A model generated the notes under the pieces. It was not told the DNA's origin. It saw nothing but the letters and a program-made list of their open reading frames with translations, and did no database searches. A stretch of DNA of 49,914 nt from Mesorhizobium helmanticense (GTDB lineage: Bacteria > Pseudomonadota > Alphaproteobacteria > Rhizobiales > Rhizobiaceae), in contig NZ_PZJX01000010.1 of the NCBI RefSeq assembly GCF_003034915.1, positions 1 to 49,914 of the forward strand. The letters are read 5' to 3'. The position numbers and the translations under genes were made by a program. This document shows, piece by piece, positions 9,041 through 19,029 of this stretch (positions are counted from its first letter, which is position 1; each line of letters begins with the position of its first letter).

Positions 9041-9918
9041 CAAAAAGAGCGTTTCTCGCACTGGCCTGTTCACTACTCTTAACGCTGGAGGCTTCCGCGG
9101 AAGACACCCCGCTTGCCGGCAAGCATGATGCGCGGATGCGCTACTTGGCTTACCGTCCCGACGAAGTGGTGCGCCTGTCGACCGCGGTGGGGGCAACGCT
9201 GGTCGTCACATTCGCGGCCAACGAGACCGTCGCAGCCGTGGCCGTTTCCAATAGCAAAGACCTGGCTGCGCTCCCACGCGCCAACTACCTGTTCTTTAAG
9301 GCCAGCCGGATCCTGCCGCCGCAGCCGGTCGTCGTTCTGGCCGACAGTGAGTCCGGTACCCGCAGATATGTCTTCAGCATTTCAACGAGAGCGATGCCAA
9401 AATTAGATGAGCAGCAACCTGACTTATACTACAGTGTGCAGTTCACCTATCCCGGTGATGAGGCCGCTGCTTTGAGACAGGCAGCAGAAAAGCGCTCGAT
9501 TCTTGGTCAGGCCCGGGCAAAGGTGCTGCAGGAACAGAGGGTTCAGGATTTGTTGAATCGGCCCGGTACAACTGCCAGTTCCGACGAAAGCAATTTTCAC
9601 TACGTCGCGAAGGGCGATCGATCGCTGGCGCCGGTGCAGGTTTTCGACAATGGCTTTACCACCGTATTTGGCTTCGCAAGCAATTCCCGTATACCCTCCC
9701 TCTACATTATCAATCCCGACGGCAAGGAAGCCGCTGCCAACTTCACAGTCAAAGGCGACTATGTTGAAGTATCCGCAGTCGCCCGGGAATGGCGTCTGAG
9801 AGATGGCAATACGGTATTGTCGATTTTCAACAGGGCATATGATCCTGTTGGACAAGCGCCGGGGACCGGTACAGTGAGACCCGACGTGTGGCGCGTTTTG
9901 AAAGGCTCGGGCCGATGA
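9037..9918 (+). CDS. virB9: VirB9, periplasmic/outer-membrane core component
   Basis: The 293-residue product has a signal peptide ([21 protein letters not shown]), an N-terminal beta domain and a C-terminal domain with the conserved blocks [33 protein letters not shown] and [15 protein letters not shown]. The last of these contacts VirB7 in the outer-membrane core ring. Its ATG overlaps the virB8 stop and its stop overlaps the virB10 start (ATGA arrangements), so translation is coupled. Confidence 0.94.
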   Translation: MTKRAFLALACSLLLTLEASAEDTPLAGKHDARMRYLAYRPDEVVRLSTAVGATLVVTFAANETVAAVAVSNSKDLAALPRANYLFFKASRILPPQPVVVLADSESGTRRYVFSISTRAMPKLDEQQPDLYYSVQFTYPGDEAAALRQAAEKRSILGQARAKVLQEQRVQDLLNRPGTTASSDESNFHYVAKGDRSLAPVQVFDNGFTTVFGFASNSRIPSLYIINPDGKEAAANFTVKGDYVEVSAVAREWRLRDGNTVLSIFNRAYDPVGQAPGTGTVRPDVWRVLKGSGR

Positions 9919-11054
9919 ATGAAACCGGCCCACAGTCGGGACACGATGTAAATGCATCCGCATCGTTGGTCTCGGAGCCGGCCCGCCGGCATGTTTCGGG
10001 ATCACAGAAATTGGCCGTCGCCGGTCTTGTTCTCATCTCATCTCTGTCGCTCATCTGGCTCGGAAGTCGTCCCAGCACACAAGACGAACCATCTCAGCCA
10101 AACCCGCCAATTTCCCCGAACGCCGAGCCGTTCCGCCCCGTGCCTATTGAGCTTGCTCCCGAACCTCCAGCACCTGCAAAGGCGGCGCAGGCGGCAGATC
10201 CTGCGCCATCCACGCCGCAACCCGCGGCAGCTGAACCGCCGCCCGAGGAGTCACCAATTTTCGCCTACAGCAGCAGCAGTCAAAAGCCCGACGTGGCTCA
10301 GCGGAGCGAAGACGACCACAAGGATGCTCCCGCGACCGCGGATGAGATTTCGATCGGTGGCGACCTGTCGGGCCGATTGAAGCCAGACATACAGGAGCCG
10401 AGCCGGGCCACACTTTTGCCGCACCCTGATCTCGTGATTACTCAGGGAACGATCATTCCTTGCCTTTTGCAAACGGCAGTCGACACAAATTTACCCGGTT
10501 ATGTGAAGTGCGTCTTACCTAAAGACGTCCGCGGCGCCACCAACAATGTCGTGCTCTTGGATCGTGGGACGACCGTGATTGGCGAGATCCAGCATGGTCT
10601 CGAACAGGGGGATGCGCGTGTCTTCGTGCTGTGGACGCGCATCGAAACACCTGACCATGCCCTCGTTTCGATAGCATCGCCGGGCGCTGACGAGCTCGGC
10701 CGCTCCGGAGTGCCTGGCACGGTGGATAATCACTTCCGGGAACGCTTTGGCGGAGCAATGCTGATGAGCGTCCTTCAAGGCGCGTTCCAGGCGGCCGGTC
10801 AATACGCGGCGAGCTCTGGCGGAGGAAGCGGCATCAACAGCTTCCAGAGCAATGGCGGACAAGCCGTCGAGACGACACTGAGAGCGACGGTCAACATCCC
10901 GCCAACCCTGAAGAAAAACCAGGGAGATGCTGTATCCATCTTTGTGGCTCGCGACCTCGATTTCTCGGATGTATACGGTCTCACGGCAACCGTCGTGGCG
11001 CCAGCCCCCCAACATCGCCAACGCCGGAGAGACAACAATGCGATCGGAGGCTGA
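9915..11054 (+). CDS. virB10: VirB10, energy-sensing scaffold spanning both membranes
   Basis: From the ATG at 9915, which overlaps the virB9 stop, the product has 379 residues. The order is a short cytoplasmic part, one membrane helix (about 41-58, [18 protein letters not shown]), a long Pro/Ala-rich periplasmic linker (about 60-145) and the C-terminal beta-barrel domain with [20 protein letters not shown] and [13 protein letters not shown]. This is the standard VirB10/TrbI fold that links inner-membrane ATPases to the outer pore. The frame extends upstream to 9888 but only inside virB9. Confidence 0.94.
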   Translation: MNETGPQSGHDVNASASLVSEPARRHVSGSQKLAVAGLVLISSLSLIWLGSRPSTQDEPSQPNPPISPNAEPFRPVPIELAPEPPAPAKAAQAADPAPSTPQPAAAEPPPEESPIFAYSSSSQKPDVAQRSEDDHKDAPATADEISIGGDLSGRLKPDIQEPSRATLLPHPDLVITQGTIIPCLLQTAVDTNLPGYVKCVLPKDVRGATNNVVLLDRGTTVIGEIQHGLEQGDARVFVLWTRIETPDHALVSIASPGADELGRSGVPGTVDNHFRERFGGAMLMSVLQGAFQAAGQYAASSGGGSGINSFQSNGGQAVETTLRATVNIPPTLKKNQGDAVSIFVARDLDFSDVYGLTATVVAPAPQHRQRRRDNNAIGG

Positions 11055-12078
11055 CCCTCAATTGCGTTTGCTTCTCGACCCCGTTCTGAAATGGCTTGAG
11101 GAGCCCAGGACCGAAGAGGTCGCTATCAACCGGCCTGGGGAAGCGTTTGTGCGACAAGCCGGCGTCTTCACGAAACATCCGCTACCGCTAGGTTATAACG
11201 ATCTGGAGGACATCGCGATTCTCGCTGGAGCGCTGCGCAAGCAAGATGTCGGACCGCAAAGCCCCCTCTGTGCGACTGAGCTGCCGAACGGAGAGCGGCT
11301 GCAGATCTGTTTGCCGCCCGCTGTTCCCTCAGGAACAGTAAGCCTGACGATACGGCGTCCTTCAAGTCGTGTGACCGAACTGAAGGAAGTTTCTTCTCGC
11401 TACGAATACTCACGTTGGAATCAATGGCGGTCACGAAAACAGCGCCAAGAGCGGCAGGACGAAACTATTCTTCAGCAATACGACGATGGTGACTTGGAGA
11501 AGTTTTTGCAAGCGTGTGTTTCGGGACGGCTCACGATGCTGCTTTGCGGACCGACTGGAAGCGGCAAAACGACAATGAGCAAGACTTTGATCAACGCTAT
11601 ACCCCCGCAAGAGAGACTGATAAGTATCGAGGACACGCTGGAGCTTGTAATCCCGCACGAGAACCATGTCCGGTTACTCTATCCAAAGGACCGAGCCGGC
11701 GTAGGTGCGGTGACAGCCGAGCAACTGCTGCAAGCGAGCTTGCGCATGCGCCCTGATCGAATATTGCTCGGCGAGATGCGCGATGATGCTGCATGGGCCT
11801 ACCTTAGCGAAGTCGTCTCCGGCCATGCGGGATCAATATCAACGATCCATGGGGCTGATCCGGTCCAGGGCTTCAAAAAGCTCTTTTCCCTCGTCAAGAG
11901 CAGCCCGCAAGGAGCCGCTGTGGAAGATCGAACGCTTCTTGACATGCTGTCGGCTGCCGTTGACGTCATTGTGCCGTTCCACACCCAAGGTGACCTGTAC
12001 GAGGTGGGAGAGGTATGGCTTGCCGCCGATGCCCGGCGACGGGGAGAGACAGTAACCGACCTCCTTAACAAGCACTAA
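11038..12078 (+). CDS. virB11: VirB11, hexameric traffic ATPase
   Basis: The ATG at 11038 gives 346 residues, close to Agrobacterium VirB11. The N-terminal domain includes [16 protein letters not shown]. The RecA-like domain has Walker [11 protein letters not shown] at about 170-179, an Asp box (SIEDTLEL), Walker B in [13 protein letters not shown] and a His box ([11 protein letters not shown]). VirB11 works with VirB4 in pilus biogenesis and substrate transfer. The gene overlaps the end of virB10 by 17 bases and is the last gene of the operon, convergent with virA. The longer upstream frame (from 10927) is only virB10 sequence in another frame. Confidence 0.95.
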   Translation: MRSEADPQLRLLLDPVLKWLEEPRTEEVAINRPGEAFVRQAGVFTKHPLPLGYNDLEDIAILAGALRKQDVGPQSPLCATELPNGERLQICLPPAVPSGTVSLTIRRPSSRVTELKEVSSRYEYSRWNQWRSRKQRQERQDETILQQYDDGDLEKFLQACVSGRLTMLLCGPTGSGKTTMSKTLINAIPPQERLISIEDTLELVIPHENHVRLLYPKDRAGVGAVTAEQLLQASLRMRPDRILLGEMRDDAAWAYLSEVVSGHAGSISTIHGADPVQGFKKLFSLVKSSPQGAAVEDRTLLDMLSAAVDVIVPFHTQGDLYEVGEVWLAADARRRGETVTDLLNKH

Positions 12079-12200
12079 GGCTAGAACAACGTCTCTGCAT
12101 CGATAAGTCCATTGTGATGCGACGCGTCGTTTTGTTCTGCTTCGATGTCTTTTGCCAGGCCTTCTCACATTACTTGCATAGAATGAGCGCGTCGGCGGCA

Positions 12201-14720
12201 TCACGCCATCATCATTATACGAATCGCATGCTCTATTGTCCTGGACGAGACCGGTCTCGCTAGCCGAAGGACGAAGGCCTGATTGTCAGATGTGACCGGC
12301 ATGGGGTCGATGTCACCGATGACTATGAAAGGCACCGCCATGATGGTGGGGCATACGGACTCGGCCCGTCCTCGCTCGAGGAAAGGCGTCTTCGCCAAAA
12401 TCAGCAGGTCAGCTGCCTTCCCGCTCTCGATCCAGCCGCAAAGACTTTCGAAGGTCGCGAAGCCGATCGGCTCATAACCCAGCGCGGCGATATTGTCCTT
12501 GTGAATCTCCAACTCTGCTGGATCGGGCTCCACGACTGCAATGATTCCGCCGTTGGCCGGTGATCCGTTGTATGGGCCGAAAGTGACGTCAGCGCTGACT
12601 GGCTCCTCCTCGGAGGCTGGCAAGTAGATATCAAAGCGCGTACCTCGGCCAACAACCGAGCTGACGTCTAGGCATCCTGCGAGCGCGCACACCTGCCTGT
12701 CCACTGCAGCAAGACCCAGCCCGGTCCCGCCGACGCGAGAGCGTGTGGTAAAAAAAGGCTCAAAGACATGCGGAAGTACCGAACCTCCGATTCCTGGGCC
12801 ATCGTCGCTGATGGAGAGCAGAACGTAATCTCCAGGTCTCAAGGTGCCCTGAGCCAACCGCTTTGTTTCGCAGATGCGGGTCCGAGAAACGCCAACCTCG
12901 ACACGGCCGTCGTTCAAGACAGCCTCCGATGCGTTCTTGCACAGATTCATAAGGATCTGCTGTATCTCGGTTGGGCTGCCCTCGACAACCGTTTGCCACT
13001 CGTTGATCTTGAAATGCAACTGAACATCTGCACGAACTGTAATGCGCAGCAGTGGCGCAAGGTCCATTACAATTTCGGAGATATTGAAAGGCACTGCCAC
13101 GCGCTTGCGTTTTTGGCTGAGTGCCAAAATCTGGTCAACGATCAGCTTGGCTCGGTGTCCAGCTAAGATGATTTGGTTGATGGAGTTTTGAATTCTCGAG
13201 GGCCGACGCACAAGACCTAGTGCGATCTCTGAAAATCCAATTATTGATCCTAAAATATTATTGAATTCATGTGTAGCGCCGCTTGCGATTGTGCCGACGG
13301 TCCTCAGCCTTTCCACATGCTCCCATCGATTCACCAGAAGGTCGCGTTCCGCATTTATACGCTGCATTTCAAGATGGTTGCTTAGACGCGCAATAGCACT
13401 GGCAAGAACCCGGAGGTCGTCGGCTGAAGGGAGTGAGCGATCTCCTTCAAAGACGAGGATGCAAACGGCAACCTGCTGACCGGAGGCGCTGCAACCAACA
13501 ATTTGACAAACACCGGAAGAGCCTCTGGCGGTCCGAACCATTTCCGCCGCCGGGATGACGCGAAACACTGGCCGTCCGGCGCGGACAAGTGAAACGAGTT
13601 CATCAATAAGCGCGACGTTCCAGACGCGCATGCACGAGTTCGCCACAAAGTACTCGGTATGCCTGATGAGACTCGGATCCACCAGAGTAAGCGCGCATTG
13701 GTCCGCATCGAAAACGCGTTGAATGAGTCTAAGGGCTGCTTCGGTGGAACAGCGCGCCGAGGCATTCTTTGCTATACTATCGTTGAAGCGAGCTTCGATC
13801 GCGCTCAATTCCTCTTCAAGCTCCAACCTTTTTTCTAACCGGTTGGTCCGCAGATGCTGCCTGAACGCCCTAATGATCGCTGCCAAGCAAAGGCATATGG
13901 ACACAGAGCCAAAGAAAAGCCACGTACGCTGCGCCTGCGCGCCGGCCAAACTGTAGCCTTTCAGATGCTCTCGCTCCAGTTCGGCAGCCTTGGAGAACGT
14001 GTCGAGGGATGCGATCTGATCGGCAGCTTGCTCCAACCTCCATAAAGAAGACAGGACAGGGCGGAACCTGGCCACGACATCCGCGACAGCTCGGGCCTGG
14101 CCCGGAGTAAATCTTTCGAGAAGCTCCATCTGTGAGGCGAGGGTAAGCCCCGGTTCGACTGAAAACACGATCAGTTCGGAGAGTTCAAGCTTGCCGCCCT
14201 CAAGGCGGTCAATTGAACGAGCAAGATCTGCGAGAGAGCTTTGCATACGCTGATTATGCTTGACCAAGGCTGAGATGGCAGCCTGCGTGTTTTCGATCGA
14301 GTTTACGAGCTGCGCGAGCAATCTGGATTGCCCGGAGGCCTCATCGGGCGAAATCTCGAAATCGCGCTGCAAGTCTTCAAGATTCCTTTGCAATGCCTGT
14401 CCGGTAGAAGCAACCGAGTGGTCCACTTCCATGTCGGTCCGAGCACGGGCGACGTCGCGCTGGAGCAATGCATCGTTGATCTGAATCGTTCGCAGCTCGC
14501 TTATGACCGCGTCGTTGATCTTGGGGGCCTGCCTCTGCGTCCCGACCAAGAGCGCAATCGAGGCGGCTAAGGCGAGGACAAATGCTTTGTCGCCACTGAG
14601 CCATGTTTCCCAAGGGAACGGCGTTCGACCCGCAGCGCATGGGTTGCGAAAGTCTGACCTGAATTCTAGCTCCGCATCGGTTCGGTATGCGGCCGGATGC
14701 TGCTGGAACAGGAAAGCCAT
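12201..14720 (-). CDS. virA: VirA, membrane sensor histidine kinase of the vir regulon
   Basis: The 839-residue product has membrane segments at about 46-61 and 267-285 enclosing a periplasmic helical domain, then a GAF-like linker (about 300-460). The kinase core has phospho-acceptor His484 ([12 protein letters not shown]), N box [11 protein letters not shown] (591-601), G1 DDGPGIGG (639-646) and G2 GGTGLGLA (664-671). A C-terminal receiver-like domain follows (about 725-839). The order matches Agrobacterium VirA (829 residues), which senses plant phenolics and phosphorylates VirG. In the receiver, the position of the Asp of Agrobacterium VirA is Ala776 (DLLILAK), so this domain probably cannot be phosphorylated. 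A strong ribosome site (GGGGGAGAGG) precedes the start. A nod box lies about 830 bases upstream. Confidence 0.94.
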   Translation of the reverse strand: MAFLFQQHPAAYRTDAELEFRSDFRNPCAAGRTPFPWETWLSGDKAFVLALAASIALLVGTQRQAPKINDAVISELRTIQINDALLQRDVARARTDMEVDHSVASTGQALQRNLEDLQRDFEISPDEASGQSRLLAQLVNSIENTQAAISALVKHNQRMQSSLADLARSIDRLEGGKLELSELIVFSVEPGLTLASQMELLERFTPGQARAVADVVARFRPVLSSLWRLEQAADQIASLDTFSKAAELEREHLKGYSLAGAQAQRTWLFFGSVSICLCLAAIIRAFRQHLRTNRLEKRLELEEELSAIEARFNDSIAKNASARCSTEAALRLIQRVFDADQCALTLVDPSLIRHTEYFVANSCMRVWNVALIDELVSLVRAGRPVFRVIPAAEMVRTARGSSGVCQIVGCSASGQQVAVCILVFEGDRSLPSADDLRVLASAIARLSNHLEMQRINAERDLLVNRWEHVERLRTVGTIASGATHEFNNILGSIIGFSEIALGLVRRPSRIQNSINQIILAGHRAKLIVDQILALSQKRKRVAVPFNISEIVMDLAPLLRITVRADVQLHFKINEWQTVVEGSPTEIQQILMNLCKNASEAVLNDGRVEVGVSRTRICETKRLAQGTLRPGDYVLLSISDDGPGIGGSVLPHVFEPFFTTRSRVGGTGLGLAAVDRQVCALAGCLDVSSVVGRGTRFDIYLPASEEEPVSADVTFGPYNGSPANGGIIAVVEPDPAELEIHKDNIAALGYEPIGFATFESLCGWIESGKAADLLILAKTPFLERGRAESVCPTIMAVPFIVIGDIDPMPVTSDNQAFVLRLARPVSSRTIEHAIRIMMMA

Positions 14721-15546
14721 GTGTACCTCTCCCCCTCATAAAGACGGCTTAGACACCGTCGCACTTTGCCCCCTTGGCCCCGCTGACCCTCCGTTGAATT
14801 TCGCGGCGATTAGACTTCGACCGTTCTGTTCCGAACTCTGGCCACTCGCGAGCTCGACGCGAACGTGGAAACTGAAGGCACGGCGTTACGGCACGTGAGA
14901 ACGATAACTGGGCTATCGTGAATGCTGATTTGATAGTTGTTGAGAAGGGAAGGCACCAATGCCAGGCTGACACCGCGTGACGGATTCAATCGAGATTTGC
15001 CTGTTTTCGCGCGGCGAGTCGAACCACGCCGATGTTGAAGGTACCGTTGAGTCTCGTCATAATGACGGCAGGAACCGAATACTCGTGAGCCTTCGTTGCG
15101 TCAGTCCGCTCAAGCCATCACGCACGCGGCAGAGCTAACTTCCGGCAAGAGTTTCATAGCTGGGCCAACAAATTGCGCTCTATGCCTGACCAGAGTAAGC
15201 AGGACGTACGTACGATCGGCATGATCCCCGAGGAGCGTTCGCACTTCATCTCTTATCCGGTGAAGGATAGCCCATTGAGCAGCCCACCATCGGTTATGAG
15301 ATCGAGGCGACACACAAGGCGGGCAACCGGTCGCAGTATTCGGAACTGTCTTCCGAGAGATCATGGAGGGACAGACAAGCCGCACGCTGCAGCAGCCTGG
15401 GGATGACACCGGTCGGCCAGCCATTATGCCGCTAACCCGCTTGCGATCTCTGTGCATTGTATCTCCTGCGTGCAGCCCCTGCATTAAGCCAGCGTCGACG
15501 ACCAGAGCCCATGTTCCACCAAACAAGGGTTAGCTTTCAAGAAGCT
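14721..15546. other. Leader region between nod box and virA
   Basis: About 825 bases separate the nod box from virA. Frames here are short or of odd composition, including one of 138 codons on the minus strand (15110-15526) with no recognisable motif. A minus-strand stretch near 14990-14940 (SLALVPSLLNNYQ) faintly resembles the end of a LysR-type effector domain, but is too short to call. It would form a long untranslated leader or contain decayed genes. Confidence 0.45.
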
Positions 15547-15594
15547 GATTGAACAAATTGATTGTTTGGATCGCACGCATCCGAACAATGGATG
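15547..15594 (-). promoter_or_regulatory. nod box (NodD-binding site) driving virA
   Basis: Read on the minus strand the site has ATCCAT, a spacer, GGATG, then GATCCAAACAATCAATTT and TCAATC. This matches the nod box consensus (ATCCAY...GATG...ATCNAAACAATCRATTTTACCAATC) almost throughout, the weakest part being TTTGTTC for TTTTACC. It points toward virA. A nod box upstream of virA is known from M. loti R7A, where it puts the vir system under plant-flavonoid control. Confidence 0.85.
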
Positions 15595-15639
15595 CAGTAA
15601 ATGCAGCGGCGGTTTTCGTTAGATGCGAGCGAGCGTCTC

Positions 15640-16480
15640 TTGGCAAGAACCACCGCGGGGCGCGGGCGAGGTGAGGGGCTGCACGCCAAGCGCGTCGGGA
15701 CGGTCATCGAGGATCTGCTTGCGGGTTTGCAGCAGAAGATGTGCGCCGATCCTGCTCCACTGCATCTGCCGCTTGTTGGCGACCCGCTTGGAACGGCGTT
15801 GACGGTGGCCTTGACGAGGGCCGAAGAGATGCGATCTCCGGACCGCTAACGCTCGCCGTAATTAATCAGGCTGGCACTGTCGGAGGCGATGTAGGCCTGG
15901 TGAACTCGCCGATGGCGGTCAGGAACTTGCGCATGTTCGGCTAGCCTGTTTCGAGACCTTCCGCGTCGAATTGCAGGTCGGCGATTTCGTGACGGGCCCG
16001 ATAGACGTCAACATGCCAGAGATGCCATTTGATCCTGCGCAGAGTTTCGAGCAGGTCCTGTCCGGTCTGCTCGTCCTGGTTTTCGAGCCCTTGCACGAAC
16101 TGCCGAAGGACCCTGATGCGCACGGTGGAATGGAACCAGTCGGCGATTCTTCCCCACCGTCGGTGATGAAGGTGATATCCTGATTGCCTTGGACGGCCTG
16201 CTTCTTGAGATGGTCGAGAATGCGCCGTTGCGGCTCGCGATCATAGCCATAGACGAAACCGATGTAGCGCGGAGCACCCTCTTCAGGCAGTGAGCGGCCT
16301 ACGATCAGCTCGAAATTCTACTTCCGGTCGTTTGGTCGCGGATGAAAGTTCGATGCGGCTGCAGAACGCGTTTGCGATGGCCGCCCATCTTCCCGGCGCT
16401 ACCGGAGCACGATAACGTTGCGACCATTTCACCACCGAAGAGACCGCAAAGCCAAAGCGCGACCAACCCGATACCAATTC
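15640..16480 (-). pseudogene. ISKra4-like transposase relic
   Basis: Joined minus-strand frames give blocks in the order expected for an ISKra4 transposase: FIRDQTTG, then IGFVYGYDREPQRRILDH, GNQDITFITDGGEE, WHLWHVDVYRARHEIADL, SLINYGER and finally RQMQWSRIGAHLLLQTRKQ near 15700. Frameshifts and stop codons separate the blocks, and the part between TDGGEE and the later blocks is shortened, so it is not functional. The sequence at 15827-15917 repeats that at 5-95. Confidence 0.7.
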
Positions 16481-16571
16481 TGCGCCGCCCAACTTCCATC
16501 TCGAACGGTGCGCGGAACGCCCGCGCGCCGGGTGCCCAACTAGCAGTGGCACTGGCATGCCCTGTGCTCGG

Positions 16572-17462
16572 CTATTCGAGCTTCTCCAATGCCTGCCTAA
16601 TGTCATCTCCGGCGTCCTCCGGCAACGGCAAAATAGGGCGCGGTGGCTGGACGTGCGCCAGACCGAGGTAGTCGGCGATGACGAACATAACGCGGAAGCT
16701 GCCGTAGCGTTTGAACAGGGTCCAGAGCGGCCCGAAAGCGCGGTTCAACCGAGTGGACTCCACCGCGTCGCCGGACTGCGCTGCACGCGTCAGCGCAAGC
16801 GCCGGGACCGCCAGCAGACCTGCCGCAACGCTGTACCAGGTGTCACATCCGGCAAGCAGGGCATCCGCCGCGCCCCAATCACCGCTGTATCCGATTGTGA
16901 ACGTGTCAGGCGTCATCGACCGCAAACGTGCCAGTTCCCCCGCGTAATCGTCATTCGCCGCCAGAGGCATTTTCACCGCGACGATGTTGGACACCTCTGA
17001 CAGCCGGGCGATCAATGCGTCGCTGAATGTGAAGCGCGTGGTGCTTGGATTGTTATATATGCACAAAGGCAATTCCCCCGCCTCGGCCACGGCGACGAAG
17101 TGCTGGAAGACTTCGTCCTCGTTCAGGGGAACGTAGGACATCGGTGCCAGGAGCAGGCCGTCAGCGCCAGCGGATTTGGCATCGCGCGCCAGAGCCTGAG
17201 CTTCATCGGTACGCAATGCACCCACACCCACGACAAGAGGCGTTTTGCCGCCGATGCATTCCACGGCAGCCTGAACGGCACGCTTGCGTTCTTCCCTGGT
17301 GAGGTAAGCATAACCGCCCGTGCTCCCCAGAAGGCCGATGGAGTCCGCTCCGGCGCGTTGAATACGCTCGAGAAAACGAGCCAGACCCTCGGTGTCGACA
17401 TGCCCTTCCGCATCGGTTGGCGTAAGGGGGAACGCCGACAGGCCGCGAAACAAAGTCACCAT
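16572..17462 (-). CDS. DapA/N-acetylneuraminate-lyase family aldolase
   Basis: The 296-residue (beta/alpha)8 enzyme has Schiff-base lysine Lys164 in NIVAVKMPLA, catalytic Tyr136 in IYNNPSTT and an N-terminal phosphate/carboxylate loop GSTGGYAYLT (about 46-55). That loop has Gly where DHDPS proteins usually have Glu (GTTGES). The family condenses or cleaves pyruvate-type substrates. True lysine-pathway DapA is usually chromosomal, so the role here is probably catabolic or biosynthetic on another 2-oxoacid. It lies last in a minus-strand operon after a B3/4 gene and a LysE-type exporter (15-base gap). A fragment of a near-identical gene occurs at 24411-24608. Confidence 0.85.
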   Translation of the reverse strand: MVTLFRGLSAFPLTPTDAEGHVDTEGLARFLERIQRAGADSIGLLGSTGGYAYLTREERKRAVQAAVECIGGKTPLVVGVGALRTDEAQALARDAKSAGADGLLLAPMSYVPLNEDEVFQHFVAVAEAGELPLCIYNNPSTTRFTFSDALIARLSEVSNIVAVKMPLAANDDYAGELARLRSMTPDTFTIGYSGDWGAADALLAGCDTWYSVAAGLLAVPALALTRAAQSGDAVESTRLNRAFGPLWTLFKRYGSFRVMFVIADYLGLAHVQPPRPILPLPEDAGDDIRQALEKLE

Positions 17463-17477
17463 CCATTCCTTTCGAAA

Positions 17478-18116
17478 CTACATACGGGAAAGCAGCATAC
17501 GCAGCCCGGCGAACGCGAAGAACATCGCCAACAGACTTTCGATCCAGCGGCGGCAGCGGCGATATAGAGCCACCATAGGCGGTGTGGAGAAGACAATGGC
17601 GTAGCCGCAGAATATCGTGACACTTAGGATGGCGCAGCCACCCAATATCGCCGCGATGCTTTGCCACGATGAATTCGGACCGATCCCCAGCGTGACGAGC
17701 GCGATCCATGCCAGCACGGATTTTGGGTTCGCCAAATGCATCAAGAGGCCCTTCCTATAGAGCTCACCCCGCGAAAGAGCGACTTGGTCGGTCGATGCGC
17801 GCACCGCCAGCTTCTCGTTCGACGTAAGCGCCGACCGTCCCGCCCTGAAGGCGAGGAATAGCAGGTAAAGCCCCCCGAAAACCTGCAGAACGAGCAGTGC
17901 CTGGGCGTACCTGGCCAACAGGGCGGAGATGCCGGTGGAGGCCATAAAACCCCAAAAGATCGAGCCGCTGACGACGCCGGAGGCAAGCATGAGCGCAGCA
18001 CCTCTGCCGCGCGCCATCGCAACCCCCATAATGCGCATGTTGCTCGGGCCGGGGCTCCCCGCGGCAATGACATATGCAGCAAAGACGATGAGCAACTGAT
18101 GGAGATCGACATTCAT
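17478..18116 (-). CDS. LysE/RhtB-family amino acid exporter
   Basis: The 212-residue membrane protein has about six hydrophobic segments and the family signature near the N-terminus (AAGSPGPSNMRIMG), plus GLLMHLANPKSVLAWIAL in the middle, both typical of LysE/RhtB transporters that export amino acids or related metabolites. Its start overlaps the stop of the upstream B3/4-domain gene by four bases, and the DapA-like gene follows after 15 bases. The operon suggests that it exports an amino acid-like compound made or handled by its neighbours. The substrate cannot be told from sequence. Confidence 0.88.
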   Translation of the reverse strand: MNVDLHQLLIVFAAYVIAAGSPGPSNMRIMGVAMARGRGAALMLASGVVSGSIFWGFMASTGISALLARYAQALLVLQVFGGLYLLFLAFRAGRSALTSNEKLAVRASTDQVALSRGELYRKGLLMHLANPKSVLAWIALVTLGIGPNSSWQSIAAILGGCAILSVTIFCGYAIVFSTPPMVALYRRCRRWIESLLAMFFAFAGLRMLLSRM

Positions 18117-18889
18117 TCTCTCAGCCCTTGATAATCTCGATCGGATCGATCGCGCCGGATGCCCCGGGCGGCCATGGATCCACTCGCTCGACCGGAAACC
18201 TCATCCGGCGATGGCAATTCTTGGCTCGCGATTTTGCAGCCAGGCATCAAGGCATTCAGCCCTCCGACCATGGCATCCGTCGCCTCTGCCAATCCATCGT
18301 CCGGCATGGTCTCCAACGCCTCCAGTACGAACCACATCCGGCCTGTTAGGGTCTTCAGGCGGGTTCGAGTGCCCTGTCGCCAGTTCCAGCGTCGGCAGGT
18401 GACGCCAATGTCGTCGCGCCAGATGACCTCACCGGGCAAGGGAGGATCGTTGACCGCCTCTCCATTCATCATGGTGTCGAACGTCTCACTCCCGTCAGCG
18501 ATCGTCAGGTGGGGTCTTCCGACATAGGCGTCAAAATTCTCTCCACCCACCGGGACTGCGTATTTCAGGCTGATGGCGTTGTAGAGATCGACGATCGGGT
18601 TGATCGTCGAAAGAGTGCCGTCTTTCAGAACCCGCTTTCTGAGGGCCTGGGCTGAGCACGGCGTACGGTTAGGCTTCGCGCCAAAGACGACGTAGGCGTC
18701 GGACCAACTCGCCAGATGAGCTTCTGCCCAAGCCGGGCCATCCGCCAACGCGCAATCGCAGGCTTCACCAAGCAATCGGGGATCGAAACGTCCTTCTCCA
18801 GCTGAAGTGGCATCGACGTAGACGCTCACGGCTCTAAATCCCGATGCAATATTCTTAATTCGACCGTCGATGATGGGACCCTCAAACAT
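18113..18889 (-). CDS. B3/4 domain-containing protein
   Basis: An ATG at 18889 with GGAG 8 bases upstream gives 258 residues; the frame opens further to 18970 without family similarity. The core has FGAKPNRTPCSAQALRKRV, INPIVDLYNAISLKYAVPVGGE, WRDDIGVTCRRWNWRQ and TRLKTLTG, the conserved blocks of stand-alone B3/4-domain proteins, which share the fold of the editing/tRNA-binding B3/B4 region of phenylalanyl-tRNA synthetase beta. Stand-alone members are thought to act on amino acids or mischarged tRNA, but their role is not firmly known. It is the first gene of an operon with an exporter and a DapA-like enzyme. Confidence 0.85.
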   Translation of the reverse strand: MFEGPIIDGRIKNIASGFRAVSVYVDATSAGEGRFDPRLLGEACDCALADGPAWAEAHLASWSDAYVVFGAKPNRTPCSAQALRKRVLKDGTLSTINPIVDLYNAISLKYAVPVGGENFDAYVGRPHLTIADGSETFDTMMNGEAVNDPPLPGEVIWRDDIGVTCRRWNWRQGTRTRLKTLTGRMWFVLEALETMPDDGLAEATDAMVGGLNALMPGCKIASQELPSPDEVSGRASGSMAARGIRRDRSDRDYQGLRE

Positions 18890-18983
18890 CCAGGCAACTC
18901 CATCAGTTCGAGCGCAAGCAATCCATGACCGGCGCGACCAGTCACGATCGCTTCCCTGACTGCAAGCCAATATTGCAGTTCAC

Positions 18984-19029
18984 TGGTCCAAACTAAACTG
19001 CCACTTTTGGAGATTTTAATTGGTCCAGT
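18984..19029. promoter_or_regulatory. Direct TGGTCCA repeats, likely GntR/MocR-type operator
   Basis: ACTGGTCCAAAC near 18982 and TTGGTCCAGTAT near 19020 share TGGTCCA in the same orientation, about 37 bases apart, in the space between the B3/4 operon and a truncated GntR-like coding stretch. Direct TGGWCC-type repeats are typical of operators bound by MocR/TauR-like regulators encoded divergently from their targets. This is inference from pattern and context. Confidence 0.4.

Noticed and set aside
10927..11037. Upstream extension of virB11
   Set aside because: It is virB10 coding sequence in another frame. The ATG at 11038 gives the family length.
12120..12129. CGACGCGTCG palindrome followed by TTTT between virB11 and virA as a terminator
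   Set aside because: There is no loop: the palindrome would need to open its own centre, leaving too short a stem.
15110..15526. 138-codon minus-strand frame between nod box and virA
   Set aside because: No family motif, no convincing ribosome site, and competing frames on the other strand.
16546..16562. TGGCACTGGCATGCC as a sigma-54 promoter
   Set aside because: It lacks a TTGC -12 element, has no suitable gene downstream and lies in an IS relic.
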